Positions 28,243 through 38,596 of a stretch of 64,000 nucleotides of DNA are shown here, one piece after another. A program made the position numbers and the translations under genes. The stretch comes from Spirochaetota bacterium. GTDB lineage: Bacteria > Spirochaetota > GWB1-36-13 > JAKPDD01. The stretch lies in the NCBI GenBank assembly GCA_029552945.1, contig JAKPDD010000032.1, positions 62,001 through 126,000 of the forward strand. Direction: 5' to 3'. Positions within the stretch are counted from its first letter, which is position 1, and every line of letters begins with the position of its first letter. Below the pieces are notes generated by a model. It was given only the letters and a program-made list of their open reading frames with translations. It did no database searches and was not told the origin of the DNA.

Positions 28243-30399
28243 CTAAAAATCGTATCTATAAACCATATTAGTAGATGGAACTGAGATATAAATCTTTTTT
28301 GAAACACCATCAACAGCAATACCAAAAGGCATAACACTTGTCCCATAATATTTGATACTTGATACAATAGGTGTCTGCCCTGCTGAACCTGTTATATCTA
28401 TTCTATAAACTTTTGTAGCATACTCATCAGTAAAATAGGCATATTTACCACAATTAGTTATAAACCTCGGATACGAAATCGGCGTTGAGCTATAATAAAG
28501 ATCATAAGGCCCTAAAAAGTCCCAATCTATTTTTACAATATTTGGTATTATATCAGATCTTGCTGTCCCAGATATCTGGAATCTTGACACACTCCACTTT
28601 GTAACATCAAGGACTGAACTACCTGTGTGAACTGCTGTTGTAAGAAGAAACTCAGAACCATCAGAAGGATCTCTATAATACGTTATACCAAGTGGGAAAT
28701 ACCCTGTTTTGCGTAAGAAAATAGGTGGATTTGAGGTATCACTATAATTTGCTTTTATAGTATCATCTTCATATTTAAGAGGCATCCTATAAATAACACC
28801 TTCATTAAGATGCCTACTTGTAACATAAAGAACTGTTGCCCTCTCATTTAAAGTCATACTACCCATAAACTTTCCAAGGTCAACTATAGGCCCATAAAGA
28901 ACCTTATAACCCCCTTTTACAAGGTCATATACACTTACCCTACCCTGATATGTCTGTTTATTTGTCTCAAGAAGTAATAAAAACCTATCTCTTGTCTCAT
29001 ATTGGTTCTGTTCTCTTATAACCTTAACATCCCATATTGCCCACAAATATGAACCAATAGGCAATATAGATGTATTACCAGTCTCATTATCAATTTTTTT
29101 TACCTTATAGTTTGATGAATCTGCGATATAAACAAATCTACCATTAGGCGAAACTGTAAGTCCCCTTGGTTCAAACAAAAATGCAGGGCTTGTTGTTTCA
29201 ACAGGTATCTTTGAAATAGTATTAATATCTGTTGTTTCAGCATACTTTATATTATTATTAATATTATCAGTAATATAGATTACATTATTACCAGTATCAA
29301 CCGATATACCAAAAGGTGCATTAAACCTTGCATCAGTAAGCCTATTTCCTATCATATCACCACTTTCTGTCTCCTTACCTGCAAATATCTCTATAGTTGA
29401 AGGACTAGAAGAAAGATTATAAACCTTATAAATTACGTGTTTGTACGTATCTGTTATATAAAGGGCATCATTATAAAAATCAATATCTTTAAAATAAGAG
29501 GCATCAGATGACTCAAAAATATTCTTTGCAGTAGTCTCATCTAAATTTACAACACCTGAACTTGAACCATCAGTAGTAACCCATCCAATCGTATTCCCCT
29601 TAATATAATATAGCCTACTATTTGAAGTATTATAAGTTATCCCATGGAGGTATTCACCTGTATTTAAAGTAACTGTTTTAATAAGTGTTGATGTCCCTGT
29701 TGTATATGGATATGTTGGTGTAATTTTATATATTTTCCCATTTTTTGTTGTAACATAAAGCTTGTTAGCAAGTGTATCGCCATCTCTTGTTATAGAAACA
29801 GGGTTATCTTCTGCTGAAAATTGACAATAATTAAAGGGAGTTGAAACTTTATATCCTGTAAAAACTCCCGATGTATATAAAGTTATAAGAAACATTTTTA
29901 TTTTACTATTACCAGAATCTGTGATATATAAAAAATCAGCTGTATAGTCTCCATAAGAATCACTTAATGATATTGTTCCCATTTTTTCAATATCATACGG
30001 TTCTCTCATCCAACTAGAAAGACCAACAATTCCATCAGAACCTATATCAGGAGTACCGCCTATCTTCATTAAATACCAATTTCCCAAAACATTATAAAAC
30101 AACCAAGCAGTGTGTCTATCTTTTTCAACAAAAGCAAAAGTTTTATATGAATTCCATCCATTATATCCTTTTATACCACCTATACCTGATATATTAAAAA
30201 ACCCAGGTAATCCAGAAGCCAGAATATTTGTATCAATAGTAGAAGAAATATCAATACCACCTGAAACATTATCACCAAAATAAAACCCAATATTTGTCTG
30301 GTCAAACGAAGTATCAAGTTGGAAATTATCAGCACTTTTTGATGAAGAGCATGATATTGTAAAAATTATAAATAAACATAGTATTATCTTTTTTTTCAT
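28243..30399 (-). CDS. NHL-repeat beta-propeller lipoprotein
   Basis: A 718-residue protein with the leader LCLFIIFTISC (lipobox Cys at about 17). The body is built of NHL/six-bladed propeller repeats, seen in FNAPFGISVDTGNNVIYIT and EPRGLTVSPNGRFVYIADS and again near the C-terminus in PFGIAVDGVSKKIYISVP. No catalytic motif is seen; it is likely a binding scaffold on the cell surface. It shares an operon with the downstream esterase lipoprotein and lies after the terminator of the giant lipoprotein gene. Confidence 0.8.
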   Translation of the reverse strand: MKKKIILCLFIIFTISCSSSKSADNFQLDTSFDQTNIGFYFGDNVSGGIDISSTIDTNILASGLPGFFNISGIGGIKGYNGWNSYKTFAFVEKDRHTAWLFYNVLGNWYLMKIGGTPDIGSDGIVGLSSWMREPYDIEKMGTISLSDSYGDYTADFLYITDSGNSKIKMFLITLYTSGVFTGYKVSTPFNYCQFSAEDNPVSITRDGDTLANKLYVTTKNGKIYKITPTYPYTTGTSTLIKTVTLNTGEYLHGITYNTSNSRLYYIKGNTIGWVTTDGSSSGVVNLDETTAKNIFESSDASYFKDIDFYNDALYITDTYKHVIYKVYNLSSSPSTIEIFAGKETESGDMIGNRLTDARFNAPFGISVDTGNNVIYITDNINNNIKYAETTDINTISKIPVETTSPAFLFEPRGLTVSPNGRFVYIADSSNYKVKKIDNETGNTSILPIGSYLWAIWDVKVIREQNQYETRDRFLLLLETNKQTYQGRVSVYDLVKGGYKVLYGPIVDLGKFMGSMTLNERATVLYVTSRHLNEGVIYRMPLKYEDDTIKANYSDTSNPPIFLRKTGYFPLGITYYRDPSDGSEFLLTTAVHTGSSVLDVTKWSVSRFQISGTARSDIIPNIVKIDWDFLGPYDLYYSSTPISYPRFITNCGKYAYFTDEYATKVYRIDITGSAGQTPIVSSIKYYGTSVMPFGIAVDGVSKKIYISVPSTNMVYRYDF

Positions 30400-30434
30400 A
30401 TCAATTCCTCTCTTTAAAATTTTTTAAGAAAAAT

Positions 30435-30460
30435 TTAAAAAAGGGGCATAAAGCCCCCCT
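30435..30460 (-). terminator. Terminator after the giant repeat lipoprotein gene
   Basis: On the minus strand GGGGC (RC of 30453-30457) and GCCCC (RC of 30443-30447) close a TTTAT loop, followed by T6. It separates the 1800-residue gene from the NHL-esterase pair. Confidence 0.8.
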
Positions 30461-30474
30461 TATATACTAACTTC

Positions 30475-33400
30475 TTATTTTGTTGCACCCTTTAGGTCTT
30501 TAGATATAATATCTGAAACAGAACCAGATCTTACACCGTCTGATGTTGTATAGTTATATATAGGTCTTGGTTGATTAATTACTGTAACTGTATAATTCTT
30601 ATTAGCATCAATATTTAATTCTAATGCTTTCCATCCACTTGCTGACCATCCACTATTAGGTTCAATTGAAACCTGAGCAAGTATTCCTCTATAATCGTAA
30701 GCAGTTACAACAGCATTAGAGTATGTAGATAACCAGTTGTTTTGAGTATAATAAGCATTCCAGTTATGTACTGTATAAGCATAAGTTCCAGCAGCTCTTA
30801 CAGGAACATTTGTCTTTATAGTTATTGTTTCACCGTTTCTTGTACAATAAACAGTATCATCTATATCCTGCCATGCCTCATATGGATGGCTCATTGTTGT
30901 ACCATTTGATAAAGAACCATCACTTACACCATCAGCATTCTTATCATTCCAGAATACATGGAAATAACCACCTTCAACCTTAGGTCCAACAAGGTGTCCA
31001 TCAAGGTCTCTTGTGTATCCAGCAATAGTTGAATTAGTTACAGTATTATTGAGGTAATCGTAACCATCTGACATCCATTTTAATGTTATTCTTATTTCAC
31101 CAGGGTCAACCATTGGTGATAAAGCAAGGACTCCAACATCTGTATTACCGTTTACAACTATATTTTCATAGCTTGAATTTATATAACCATTTGCCTTAAT
31201 AACAACAACTGTATATATTCCACCTGTAATTGTTGTGGTCTGGAAAGTACCAGTTGAGGTTGTTGTTGTACTAGTAACTACAGGGCCGTTAGCACCACCA
31301 ATCCTTACCTCAACAGTAGCATTTGCAATCGGATACCTTGAACCATAAACCGCATCTATTACTTTACCTTTTACATAACCACTAGTCCAGTTACCTTGTA
31401 TAGGCATATATATTTTACCTAAGTCTGTAACTGAACCTGCTGTGACTCTTATTCCACTCTTAGAAGTAGTAGCATAACTTATACTATTATATGTTATAGG
31501 ATCTATCCTTACACTCATATTATCGCCAGCTGGTGCACTCATATTAAAAATACCGTTTACACCAGTTACAGTCGAAGAGACTCTATTGCCATTAGCATCA
31601 TAAAGAGTTACGTTGGCCCCAACTATTCCAAGGTTCATATTTGTCCATGATACTACCTGCCCTGTTACACTACCTAATGCATTTATTGTTATACTACCAA
31701 GTGAAACACTACTACCAGACACTACTATTGTTCCAGTAACTGTCTGATAATTAGTTGCTGATATCTGATAATTATATGTTCCAGCATCTAATGTTACTTC
31801 AAAATAACCACTTGAGTTTGTGTAAACTGTAGCTGAAATTGATCCCATAAATTTTACTTCTGCACCATTTACAGGTATTCCAGTATTAGATACAATAGTG
31901 CCACTTACTTTTGTTATTTGAGTCAAAGTAAAATTAAAAGATGTTGTTATACTTTCTGGAACAGACTTTGTCTGTTCTGCTGTTTTATAACCATCACTTA
32001 ATGCAACAACCCTATACGTATTAGGATTAATATTGTAAGTTCCAGCAGAATATGTTACAACAAGATTGTTTGAAGGGTCATAAACTTTAAAAGTTGTTGC
32101 TGGTGCATTTGAAGATAAACCTATCTTTGTAGCAACAAGATTAAAGTTAACTGAAGTTGTTTTATTTACTATTGTAACACTTTGAGTCTTATTTGTATAT
32201 CCAACAGGTAAATTAGATATAGCAATATTATAATTTGCTCCCTTGTTTACTATGAAAGATATATTACCGCTTGTGTTTGTAGTTCCACTTGTTGTTCCGA
32301 TATTAACAGTAATATTTGGTAAACCGACTCCATCTCCTTTTACAGAAACATTCAATGTATAAGGTTGTAAATAATCACCTGAACCTATGTCTGATCCACC
32401 ATTATCTTCAGGATCAAAGTCTGTATTAAGGTTATAAATCTGGCCAGCAGAAAGTGTAAAAGTATCTTGTAAGTCTTCATAACCTGAACCAAGGTTACTT
32501 ATCTTTAATGTATAAGAACCTGGAGCAACCCTCACTTCAACATAACCTTGAGAATTAACACCTGTTGTTAAACTAGTTGGGCCTGTTATTGTTAATATAG
32601 CATTAGTAAATACAGTTGTACTATTCTTAACATATCCTTTTATTGTTGCATAAGCATCTATAGAAACATTTATATTTTTATTCTCTCCTGCTGTTACACT
32701 AAAAGAACTATTCTTTGATACAAAATTCTGTTTTGAAACAGAATAATTATAACTACCAGCTTTAACTCTTAAACTTACCTTACCAGTCGAATCAGCTGTA
32801 TAACTACTTGTTCCAATCGATAAAATTGCTCCTGCTGTACTAAAACCAGTAGGATTTGAAACAACATTTATATTAACATTAGCATAGTTTGGTTCAAGTG
32901 TTATAGAACCAGCACTTGATGTACCTGAAACACTTACTACCTTTGTTACTGTTATGTAATTAGTATAAGTTACTGTTATATTATACTGTCCTTCGTATAT
33001 GTTTGTAAAACTGAAGTTCCCAGAAGGAGCAGAAATTACCTGATTACTACTAGAAGGCCCTGATATAGAAATATTTATATTACCAGTCTCACCTGTTGCA
33101 TCCTGTAATAATACACTACCAGATAAACTTCCTTTCTTTCTACTACCTGGAGAACTACCATCCCCTATATCATTAAAAGATACATTATAATTAACATCAG
33201 AACCACTTACAGCAATATTTGTCTGAATAGGATTAAAATATTGTTTTTCAAAAACAAGAGTATATGTAATACCATTTGGTAAGTCAGTTACTTCATAAGT
33301 ATTTCCAGTAGCAACTACTGTTTTGACAATCTGTGTGCCATTTTTGACTGTAATATCTGTTATTATTCCAGAACCACCATCTATATTACCGTATATTCTA

Positions 33401-35877
33401 TATTTTGAAGCAGTATCTGGATATAATCCTATTGTCTTAGTAACACTTGTATCATTGACCCTTATAGAGTCAGAAGCATTTATATATCCACCTGTTGTTA
33501 CTGTAAAAGTATAATCATCATAATCTATATTTGAAAAAACAGCTTTTCCATCAGTACCTGTTGTCTTTACCACACCATTTAATACAACAGTTGCTCCAAC
33601 ACCAAGTTCAAGATAGTTACCTGCCTGATCCAACTTGTTAACAATTACAACTGCCGTACCCTTCTTTCTTTCTATTGTTACTGTACTCTCTTTTATGACA
33701 TTAACAAGATTAGCTGAAACAGTTGAAGTTAAAGAGTTATACTTCCAATCTAATGAGTTCTCGTTAACAATAATATTATAATTTCCTAAAGCTAATGAAA
33801 GTCCAGTATTAACCACACCACTCTCATCAGTAGTGTAAACACTTGTTCCTATTTTAACTTTTATGCCACTTAAAACCTGATTATTATTATTCTTTACTAT
33901 AATCTTTATTCCAGCCTTAGCATTTGAAGAAGGTGTAAATACAAGAGTTTGACCTGATAAATCAACTGTAGATGATGAAATTGTGACATTATTAATTACA
34001 ATAGGGTTATAATCATCGCTATATGCTAAAGTTATTGTATAACCAGAGCCATAAGGTAAATTGCCACTATTAAAACCACCATCACTTATAGATACTGTAA
34101 TATCAATGCCTAATCCAGGGTTAACTATCCTTACAAAACCAGCACTAGCAGATGTATTCGAATCACCCAATTTTATATTTGAAGCAATTATAGATCCCTC
34201 TTTTCTTGCAAGGTTTATTGTTGATTCCAATACTTGATTTGTATTTAAAACAGAAGTTGTAAACTGTGCATCTTTATAAAGCGAAGAACCTGCAATAATA
34301 ACTTCATAAGTTTTATGTGAAGCAAGGTCTTCGAAAACAACAATACCACTTGAGTTTGTTGTTCCAGTTTTACCATCAACAGTTACAATAAGCCCTGAAA
34401 TAGGATTTCCTGTTATAGAGTCTTTGAATACTAACTTCAGGTCTCCTACTGCTTTATTAAATATAATAGGATTGCTATCACTTCCTATATTAGTATAGGA
34501 ACCAATTGAAACAGAATAACCAGAGCCACCATTATTTAATACTATAGAATCATAACCATCCTTTATTATCTCTACTGTGTATCCATTACCTGGAGCAACA
34601 TTATCAAAAGAGAAATTACCTTTAAGATCACTTGTTGTTGTTGAAACAACATTGCCTGAACTATCTTTTAATACAACTGTTGCACCACTGACTGGAACAC
34701 CATCCTGATCTTTTAATGTACCTTTAACACCTGATTTAGCCGATGTTGTTAATGTTCCAAGGTCTGATATCTTTCCTGCTACAATTTGAACATTTTCTAC
34801 TATTATAGGTTGAATAGCAGGGCTCTCTATTACAAGTGTATAAATACCAACAGGTATATTTTCAAGTATAAAAATACCATTTCCCATTAAAGGTGTAACA
34901 GTAGTTCCAACAATAAGGTCTCCATTCTTTAATGTAATTAAAGCACCATCTTGTGGAACACCATTAGCAATAACCTTGCCTTTTAAACCACCAGTAGGCT
35001 CAGACATAGATGCCAATACAATTGTTGGTAAAATATAATTATTTGTTGTTATTTTCTGATTATATAAAACAAAATTATAATATCCTGGTTTACTGAATTT
35101 AATTGTATATGTATCTGGTATTATGTTTGTTGAAAAACTTCCACCAACACCAGTTTCTATTTTTTTAACAGTATTATAAGTTGTAGCACTTTGAAACTCA
35201 ACGTTTACTCCACTTAATGCAACACCATTAGAATCAAGAACATTTCCAGTTACAGTAACCAAAGATGAATTCGTTGCAACAGCAACAACAGTTCCTAAAC
35301 TTATTGTAGAATTAGGAGAAACAACAACATTCGGGATTGTAACAGACAAATTTCCATTAGTAGAAGTTATAATTATTGTATATGTACCTTCTGGTATATC
35401 ATTAAGATTTATATTTCCTGCACTATCGGCAAAACCTTCATATATTATTCTACCCTGAGAATCAACAAGCTGTATCCTAGCACCAGCAACAGGATTATTA
35501 TTTTCATCAACAACCCTGCCCACAACAGAACCAACACCCTTTAATACTATTTTGCCCACATCTATTGTTTTATTGGCAATAACTCTAACTGAAACAGGGG
35601 CTGCACTCCTGAAACTGCTTGTTACACCTATTATTTGATAGGTCTTACCTGCACCAAGTTTTAATGCAAAATTACCATTACTATCAGTAGTTGATGTTAC
35701 TACCTCTTGACCAGAAATTATTCTTACAGTAGCATTAACAACAGGGGTAACACCATCTGATTGCACCATCTGTCCTTTAATACCACCAGTATCAGCAATT
35801 TCTGATCCTTTGTAACAGCCATTAAATATATAGGCTATGCCAACTATTAACATTAAAATTTTAAGTAACTTTTTCAT
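30475..35877 (-). CDS. Giant lipoprotein with many carboxypeptidase-regulatory-like repeats
   Basis: The start is ATG 35877 with AAGGAGG upstream; a frame extension of 26 codons has no site. The 1800-residue protein has the leader ILMLIVGIAYIFNGC and then well over a dozen CarboxypepD_reg/Cna-B-like beta-sandwich repeats of about 85-100 residues, each with the pattern G.V.D.NG.pv.gA.V.....G....T..dG.F....ip.G.Y.v.v. Clear examples are GVKGTLKDQDGVPVSGATVV and GRVVDENNNPVAGARIQLV. The last 200 residues differ and contain RDLDGHLVGPKVEGGYFHVFW, like the DUF2135/YfaP type domain. It is probably a long surface stalk or adhesin. Confidence 0.85.
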   Translation of the reverse strand: MKKLLKILMLIVGIAYIFNGCYKGSEIADTGGIKGQMVQSDGVTPVVNATVRIISGQEVVTSTTDSNGNFALKLGAGKTYQIIGVTSSFRSAAPVSVRVIANKTIDVGKIVLKGVGSVVGRVVDENNNPVAGARIQLVDSQGRIIYEGFADSAGNINLNDIPEGTYTIIITSTNGNLSVTIPNVVVSPNSTISLGTVVAVATNSSLVTVTGNVLDSNGVALSGVNVEFQSATTYNTVKKIETGVGGSFSTNIIPDTYTIKFSKPGYYNFVLYNQKITTNNYILPTIVLASMSEPTGGLKGKVIANGVPQDGALITLKNGDLIVGTTVTPLMGNGIFILENIPVGIYTLVIESPAIQPIIVENVQIVAGKISDLGTLTTSAKSGVKGTLKDQDGVPVSGATVVLKDSSGNVVSTTTSDLKGNFSFDNVAPGNGYTVEIIKDGYDSIVLNNGGSGYSVSIGSYTNIGSDSNPIIFNKAVGDLKLVFKDSITGNPISGLIVTVDGKTGTTNSSGIVVFEDLASHKTYEVIIAGSSLYKDAQFTTSVLNTNQVLESTINLARKEGSIIASNIKLGDSNTSASAGFVRIVNPGLGIDITVSISDGGFNSGNLPYGSGYTITLAYSDDYNPIVINNVTISSSTVDLSGQTLVFTPSSNAKAGIKIIVKNNNNQVLSGIKVKIGTSVYTTDESGVVNTGLSLALGNYNIIVNENSLDWKYNSLTSTVSANLVNVIKESTVTIERKKGTAVVIVNKLDQAGNYLELGVGATVVLNGVVKTTGTDGKAVFSNIDYDDYTFTVTTGGYINASDSIRVNDTSVTKTIGLYPDTASKYRIYGNIDGGSGIITDITVKNGTQIVKTVVATGNTYEVTDLPNGITYTLVFEKQYFNPIQTNIAVSGSDVNYNVSFNDIGDGSSPGSRKKGSLSGSVLLQDATGETGNINISISGPSSSNQVISAPSGNFSFTNIYEGQYNITVTYTNYITVTKVVSVSGTSSAGSITLEPNYANVNINVVSNPTGFSTAGAILSIGTSSYTADSTGKVSLRVKAGSYNYSVSKQNFVSKNSSFSVTAGENKNINVSIDAYATIKGYVKNSTTVFTNAILTITGPTSLTTGVNSQGYVEVRVAPGSYTLKISNLGSGYEDLQDTFTLSAGQIYNLNTDFDPEDNGGSDIGSGDYLQPYTLNVSVKGDGVGLPNITVNIGTTSGTTNTSGNISFIVNKGANYNIAISNLPVGYTNKTQSVTIVNKTTSVNFNLVATKIGLSSNAPATTFKVYDPSNNLVVTYSAGTYNINPNTYRVVALSDGYKTAEQTKSVPESITTSFNFTLTQITKVSGTIVSNTGIPVNGAEVKFMGSISATVYTNSSGYFEVTLDAGTYNYQISATNYQTVTGTIVVSGSSVSLGSITINALGSVTGQVVSWTNMNLGIVGANVTLYDANGNRVSSTVTGVNGIFNMSAPAGDNMSVRIDPITYNSISYATTSKSGIRVTAGSVTDLGKIYMPIQGNWTSGYVKGKVIDAVYGSRYPIANATVEVRIGGANGPVVTSTTTTSTGTFQTTTITGGIYTVVVIKANGYINSSYENIVVNGNTDVGVLALSPMVDPGEIRITLKWMSDGYDYLNNTVTNSTIAGYTRDLDGHLVGPKVEGGYFHVFWNDKNADGVSDGSLSNGTTMSHPYEAWQDIDDTVYCTRNGETITIKTNVPVRAAGTYAYTVHNWNAYYTQNNWLSTYSNAVVTAYDYRGILAQVSIEPNSGWSASGWKALELNIDANKNYTVTVINQPRPIYNYTTSDGVRSGSVSDIISKDLKGATK

Positions 35878-36108
35878 AAAGTCCTCCTTGATAAATTTTA
35901 AACCGAAATCTTTAGTCAAAATCAATGCCATATAGATAAAAGTATTTATAATCAATATTTTAACAAAATTTAGAATAAAAATTTATTAAAAATTTGTATA
36001 TTTTTACCTACATTATTTGACAAAATTTTAGGATATTATGTCATATATAATTTTTTTTAAATTTGTATTGTTAACTAAAATTTTTAAATTCCAGGAGTAA
36101 AAACAATA

Positions 36109-36831
36109 ATGATAAAAAATAAAAAAGAGATAAAAAATCAGTTTAATATATATCACCCAATAGAAAACATTATAATACTTAAAGATGAAAATGCTAAGAA
36201 ACTTATAAAAGTACTAAGGATAAAAGAGAGTGAATATTTTAAAGCACTGGATGGTAAAGGTAAAGAGGGTATATATATAGTAAAAAAAATAGATAAAAAA
36301 ACAATAATAGGTGAGTTAACAGAAATAAACAATAGGTCAGAAAATAAAAAAATAACACTGGTTTGTGGGATTGTAAAAAGAAAAGCATTAGAAACACTTA
36401 TAAACTTTATTACTCAGGTTGGCCATACAGATATTATAATAGTGCAAACTGAAAATAGTATTAGAATAGATAATAATGAAAAAGAAAAGATAATTGAAAG
36501 ATTAAAAAGAATAAGCATAGAGGCAATAAAACAGTCAGAAGGTTTTTCCCCAGAAATAGAGTACAAAAGTAGTATTAAAGATATAAGTTATACAGAAGAA
36601 AATACATACTTATTACTCGATAAAGAAGGAACCAAAAATATAAAAGAGATTTATAAAGATATAAAAAATAGAGTCTTTATATTTTTAGGTCCTGAAGGTG
36701 ACTTTTCAAAAAAAGAAAAAGAGTTTATACAAACCAACTTTAAAGCAATCCCTGTTAAACTATCAGAAAATATTTTAAGAGTAGAGACAGCTGGCATCGT
36801 TGCAATATCACAATTATTACTTTTTATTTAG
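36109..36831 (+). CDS. rsmE: 16S rRNA m3U1498 methyltransferase RsmE
   Basis: GGAG lies before ATG 36109. The 240-residue protein has the N-terminal PUA-like domain (ENAKKLIKVLRIKE, family H...VLR) and the SPOUT trefoil-knot methyltransferase with IFLGPEGDFSKKEKEF and KLSENILRVETAGIVA, the SAM-binding knot motifs of RsmE. It methylates U1498 in the 30S subunit. The convergent nadE gene ends three bases away. Confidence 0.93.
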   Translation: MIKNKKEIKNQFNIYHPIENIIILKDENAKKLIKVLRIKESEYFKALDGKGKEGIYIVKKIDKKTIIGELTEINNRSENKKITLVCGIVKRKALETLINFITQVGHTDIIIVQTENSIRIDNNEKEKIIERLKRISIEAIKQSEGFSPEIEYKSSIKDISYTEENTYLLLDKEGTKNIKEIYKDIKNRVFIFLGPEGDFSKKEKEFIQTNFKAIPVKLSENILRVETAGIVAISQLLLFI

Positions 36832-36834
36832 TTT

Positions 36835-38424
36835 TTATAAATTATAAAAAAACTTACTTGCAATTGGGTACCTTCTGCCACTACCGCCAGATTTTTTCTT
36901 TATTTTAAGTATTATAGGTGCTTGTCTCCTCTTATATTCTGAGTTATAAAGCCTTTTTAGTACATAATTTATTATAGAGGTATTGATATTATGTTTTTTA
37001 GATATTTCTAATGGTTCAATTCCTTCTTCAATATACTCTTTAAGTATTTTATCAAGTACCGGATATGGCGGCAATGTATCCTCATCCTTCTGTTCAGGCC
37101 TAAGTTCAGCTGAAGGTGGTTTATTAAAAATATTAACAGGTATTATCTCTTTTTCTCTATTTATATATTCAGCGACTCTATATACCTCGGTTTTAAAAAG
37201 GTCTCCTATTACAGAGAGAGCACCAATACTATCACCATACAAGGTTGAATACCCGGAAAATATCTCACTCTTATTCCCAGTGTTTAACACAAGGCAATCA
37301 AACTTATTTGAATAAGCCAATATTATATTAGCTCTTATTCTTGCTTGAAGATTCTCTTCAGTAATGTCAAAGTTTTTACTCTTAAAAATAGGTTCAAGTT
37401 TGCTATTATACAAATTATATATCTCAGTTATACTTACAATAGATGGTTCTAGGCCAAGGTTTTTACACAAAACAATTGAATCATCAATGCTTGATTGGGA
37501 AGAAAAAGGCCCAGGCAATAATATGGGTTTAACATTTTCACTACCTAAAGCCATAACTCCCAGTGTAGCAACAAGTGCTGAATCCATTCCACCACTTAAG
37601 CCCAATACTGCTTTTTTAAATCCTGTTTTTTTAAAATAATCCTTTATACCAAGAACTAATGCAGAAATAATCTCCTTTTCATTATCATCTATATTAGGTT
37701 TTATTGGCTTTGATTCGTCAAGATCAAAAAAATATAGCCCTTCTTCAAACCTTGGTGCCATAAAAATAGTATCTCCATTTTCATTAACAGCAAAAGAGGA
37801 ACCATCAAATATAAGTTCATCGTTAGCACCAACATAATTTACATATATGCCTTTACAATTTTTTGATACCGCAATATTTTTCATAAGAGAAACTCTCTTT
37901 TTAAGTTTTCCTATTTCATAGGGACTTGCTGATATGTTTATAATAAGATTAAATCCACTTAGATTATCATAAGGAGAATAATTATAATTATCCCATATAT
38001 CTTCACATATACTAAGAATAATTCTTTTGCCTTTAAAGTCTATAATTCTCCATTTATCTGCAGGCCAAAAATACCTTGACTCATCAAAAACATCATAAGT
38101 AGGTAGTAAAGTCTTATCCTGATAATCAATATTCCCATTATAAATAAAAAAAGCTGTATTATACAATCCTTCTCTTAAACCACCTATTACTATAGCAATA
38201 TTTTGAGAATGTTGTTTTAATCCTTCAATAAAATCGTAAGATTTAACTAAAAAATAATCTCTCTCTAAAAGGTCTAATGGGGGATACCCTGTTATATATA
38301 ACTCTGGAAATATTATAATATCTGCTTTCTCAATTTTAGCTCTATTTATATTTTCTACAGCTTTATTGTAATTATTTTCAAAATCACCAATTACACTATT
38401 TAATTGAGCAATAGCAATTTTCAT
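36835..38424 (-). CDS. nadE: Glutamine-dependent NAD+ synthetase
   Basis: The 529-residue protein fuses a nitrilase-type glutaminase (residues 1-250: catalytic Glu in FPELYITGYPP, Lys in QDKTLLPTYDVFDE, Cys in SICEDIWDN) to a NAD synthase ATP-pyrophosphatase (about 260-529: GLSGGMDSALVATLG, TGNKSEIFSGYSTLYGD). It amidates nicotinate adenine dinucleotide with glutamine and ATP. It starts MKIAIAQLNSVIGDFE, the standard N-terminus. Confidence 0.96.
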   Translation of the reverse strand: MKIAIAQLNSVIGDFENNYNKAVENINRAKIEKADIIIFPELYITGYPPLDLLERDYFLVKSYDFIEGLKQHSQNIAIVIGGLREGLYNTAFFIYNGNIDYQDKTLLPTYDVFDESRYFWPADKWRIIDFKGKRIILSICEDIWDNYNYSPYDNLSGFNLIINISASPYEIGKLKKRVSLMKNIAVSKNCKGIYVNYVGANDELIFDGSSFAVNENGDTIFMAPRFEEGLYFFDLDESKPIKPNIDDNEKEIISALVLGIKDYFKKTGFKKAVLGLSGGMDSALVATLGVMALGSENVKPILLPGPFSSQSSIDDSIVLCKNLGLEPSIVSITEIYNLYNSKLEPIFKSKNFDITEENLQARIRANIILAYSNKFDCLVLNTGNKSEIFSGYSTLYGDSIGALSVIGDLFKTEVYRVAEYINREKEIIPVNIFNKPPSAELRPEQKDEDTLPPYPVLDKILKEYIEEGIEPLEISKKHNINTSIINYVLKRLYNSEYKRRQAPIILKIKKKSGGSGRRYPIASKFFYNL

Positions 38425-38596
38425 TTTATAAACCTCTTAAAAAATATAAAATAGATAAATAAAATATAACACAGCCCTCAATATTTAATTAGTCTAATTA
38501 TATATACTCACAATTTTATTTTAGGATTTTATAAAAATCAGATTTTATTAATTAATTTTAATTAATTTTAAAATAATTAAAAACAAGGATAATCAA

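Noticed and set aside
30475-35877. CRISPR-like or satellite repetition
   Set aside because: The repetition is at protein-domain level with strong divergence; there are no identical DNA repeats with spacers.
36017-36051. TTGACA with TATAAT before rsmE
   Set aside because: The spacing is 23 bases; an 18-base spacing gives only the poor box TCATAT.
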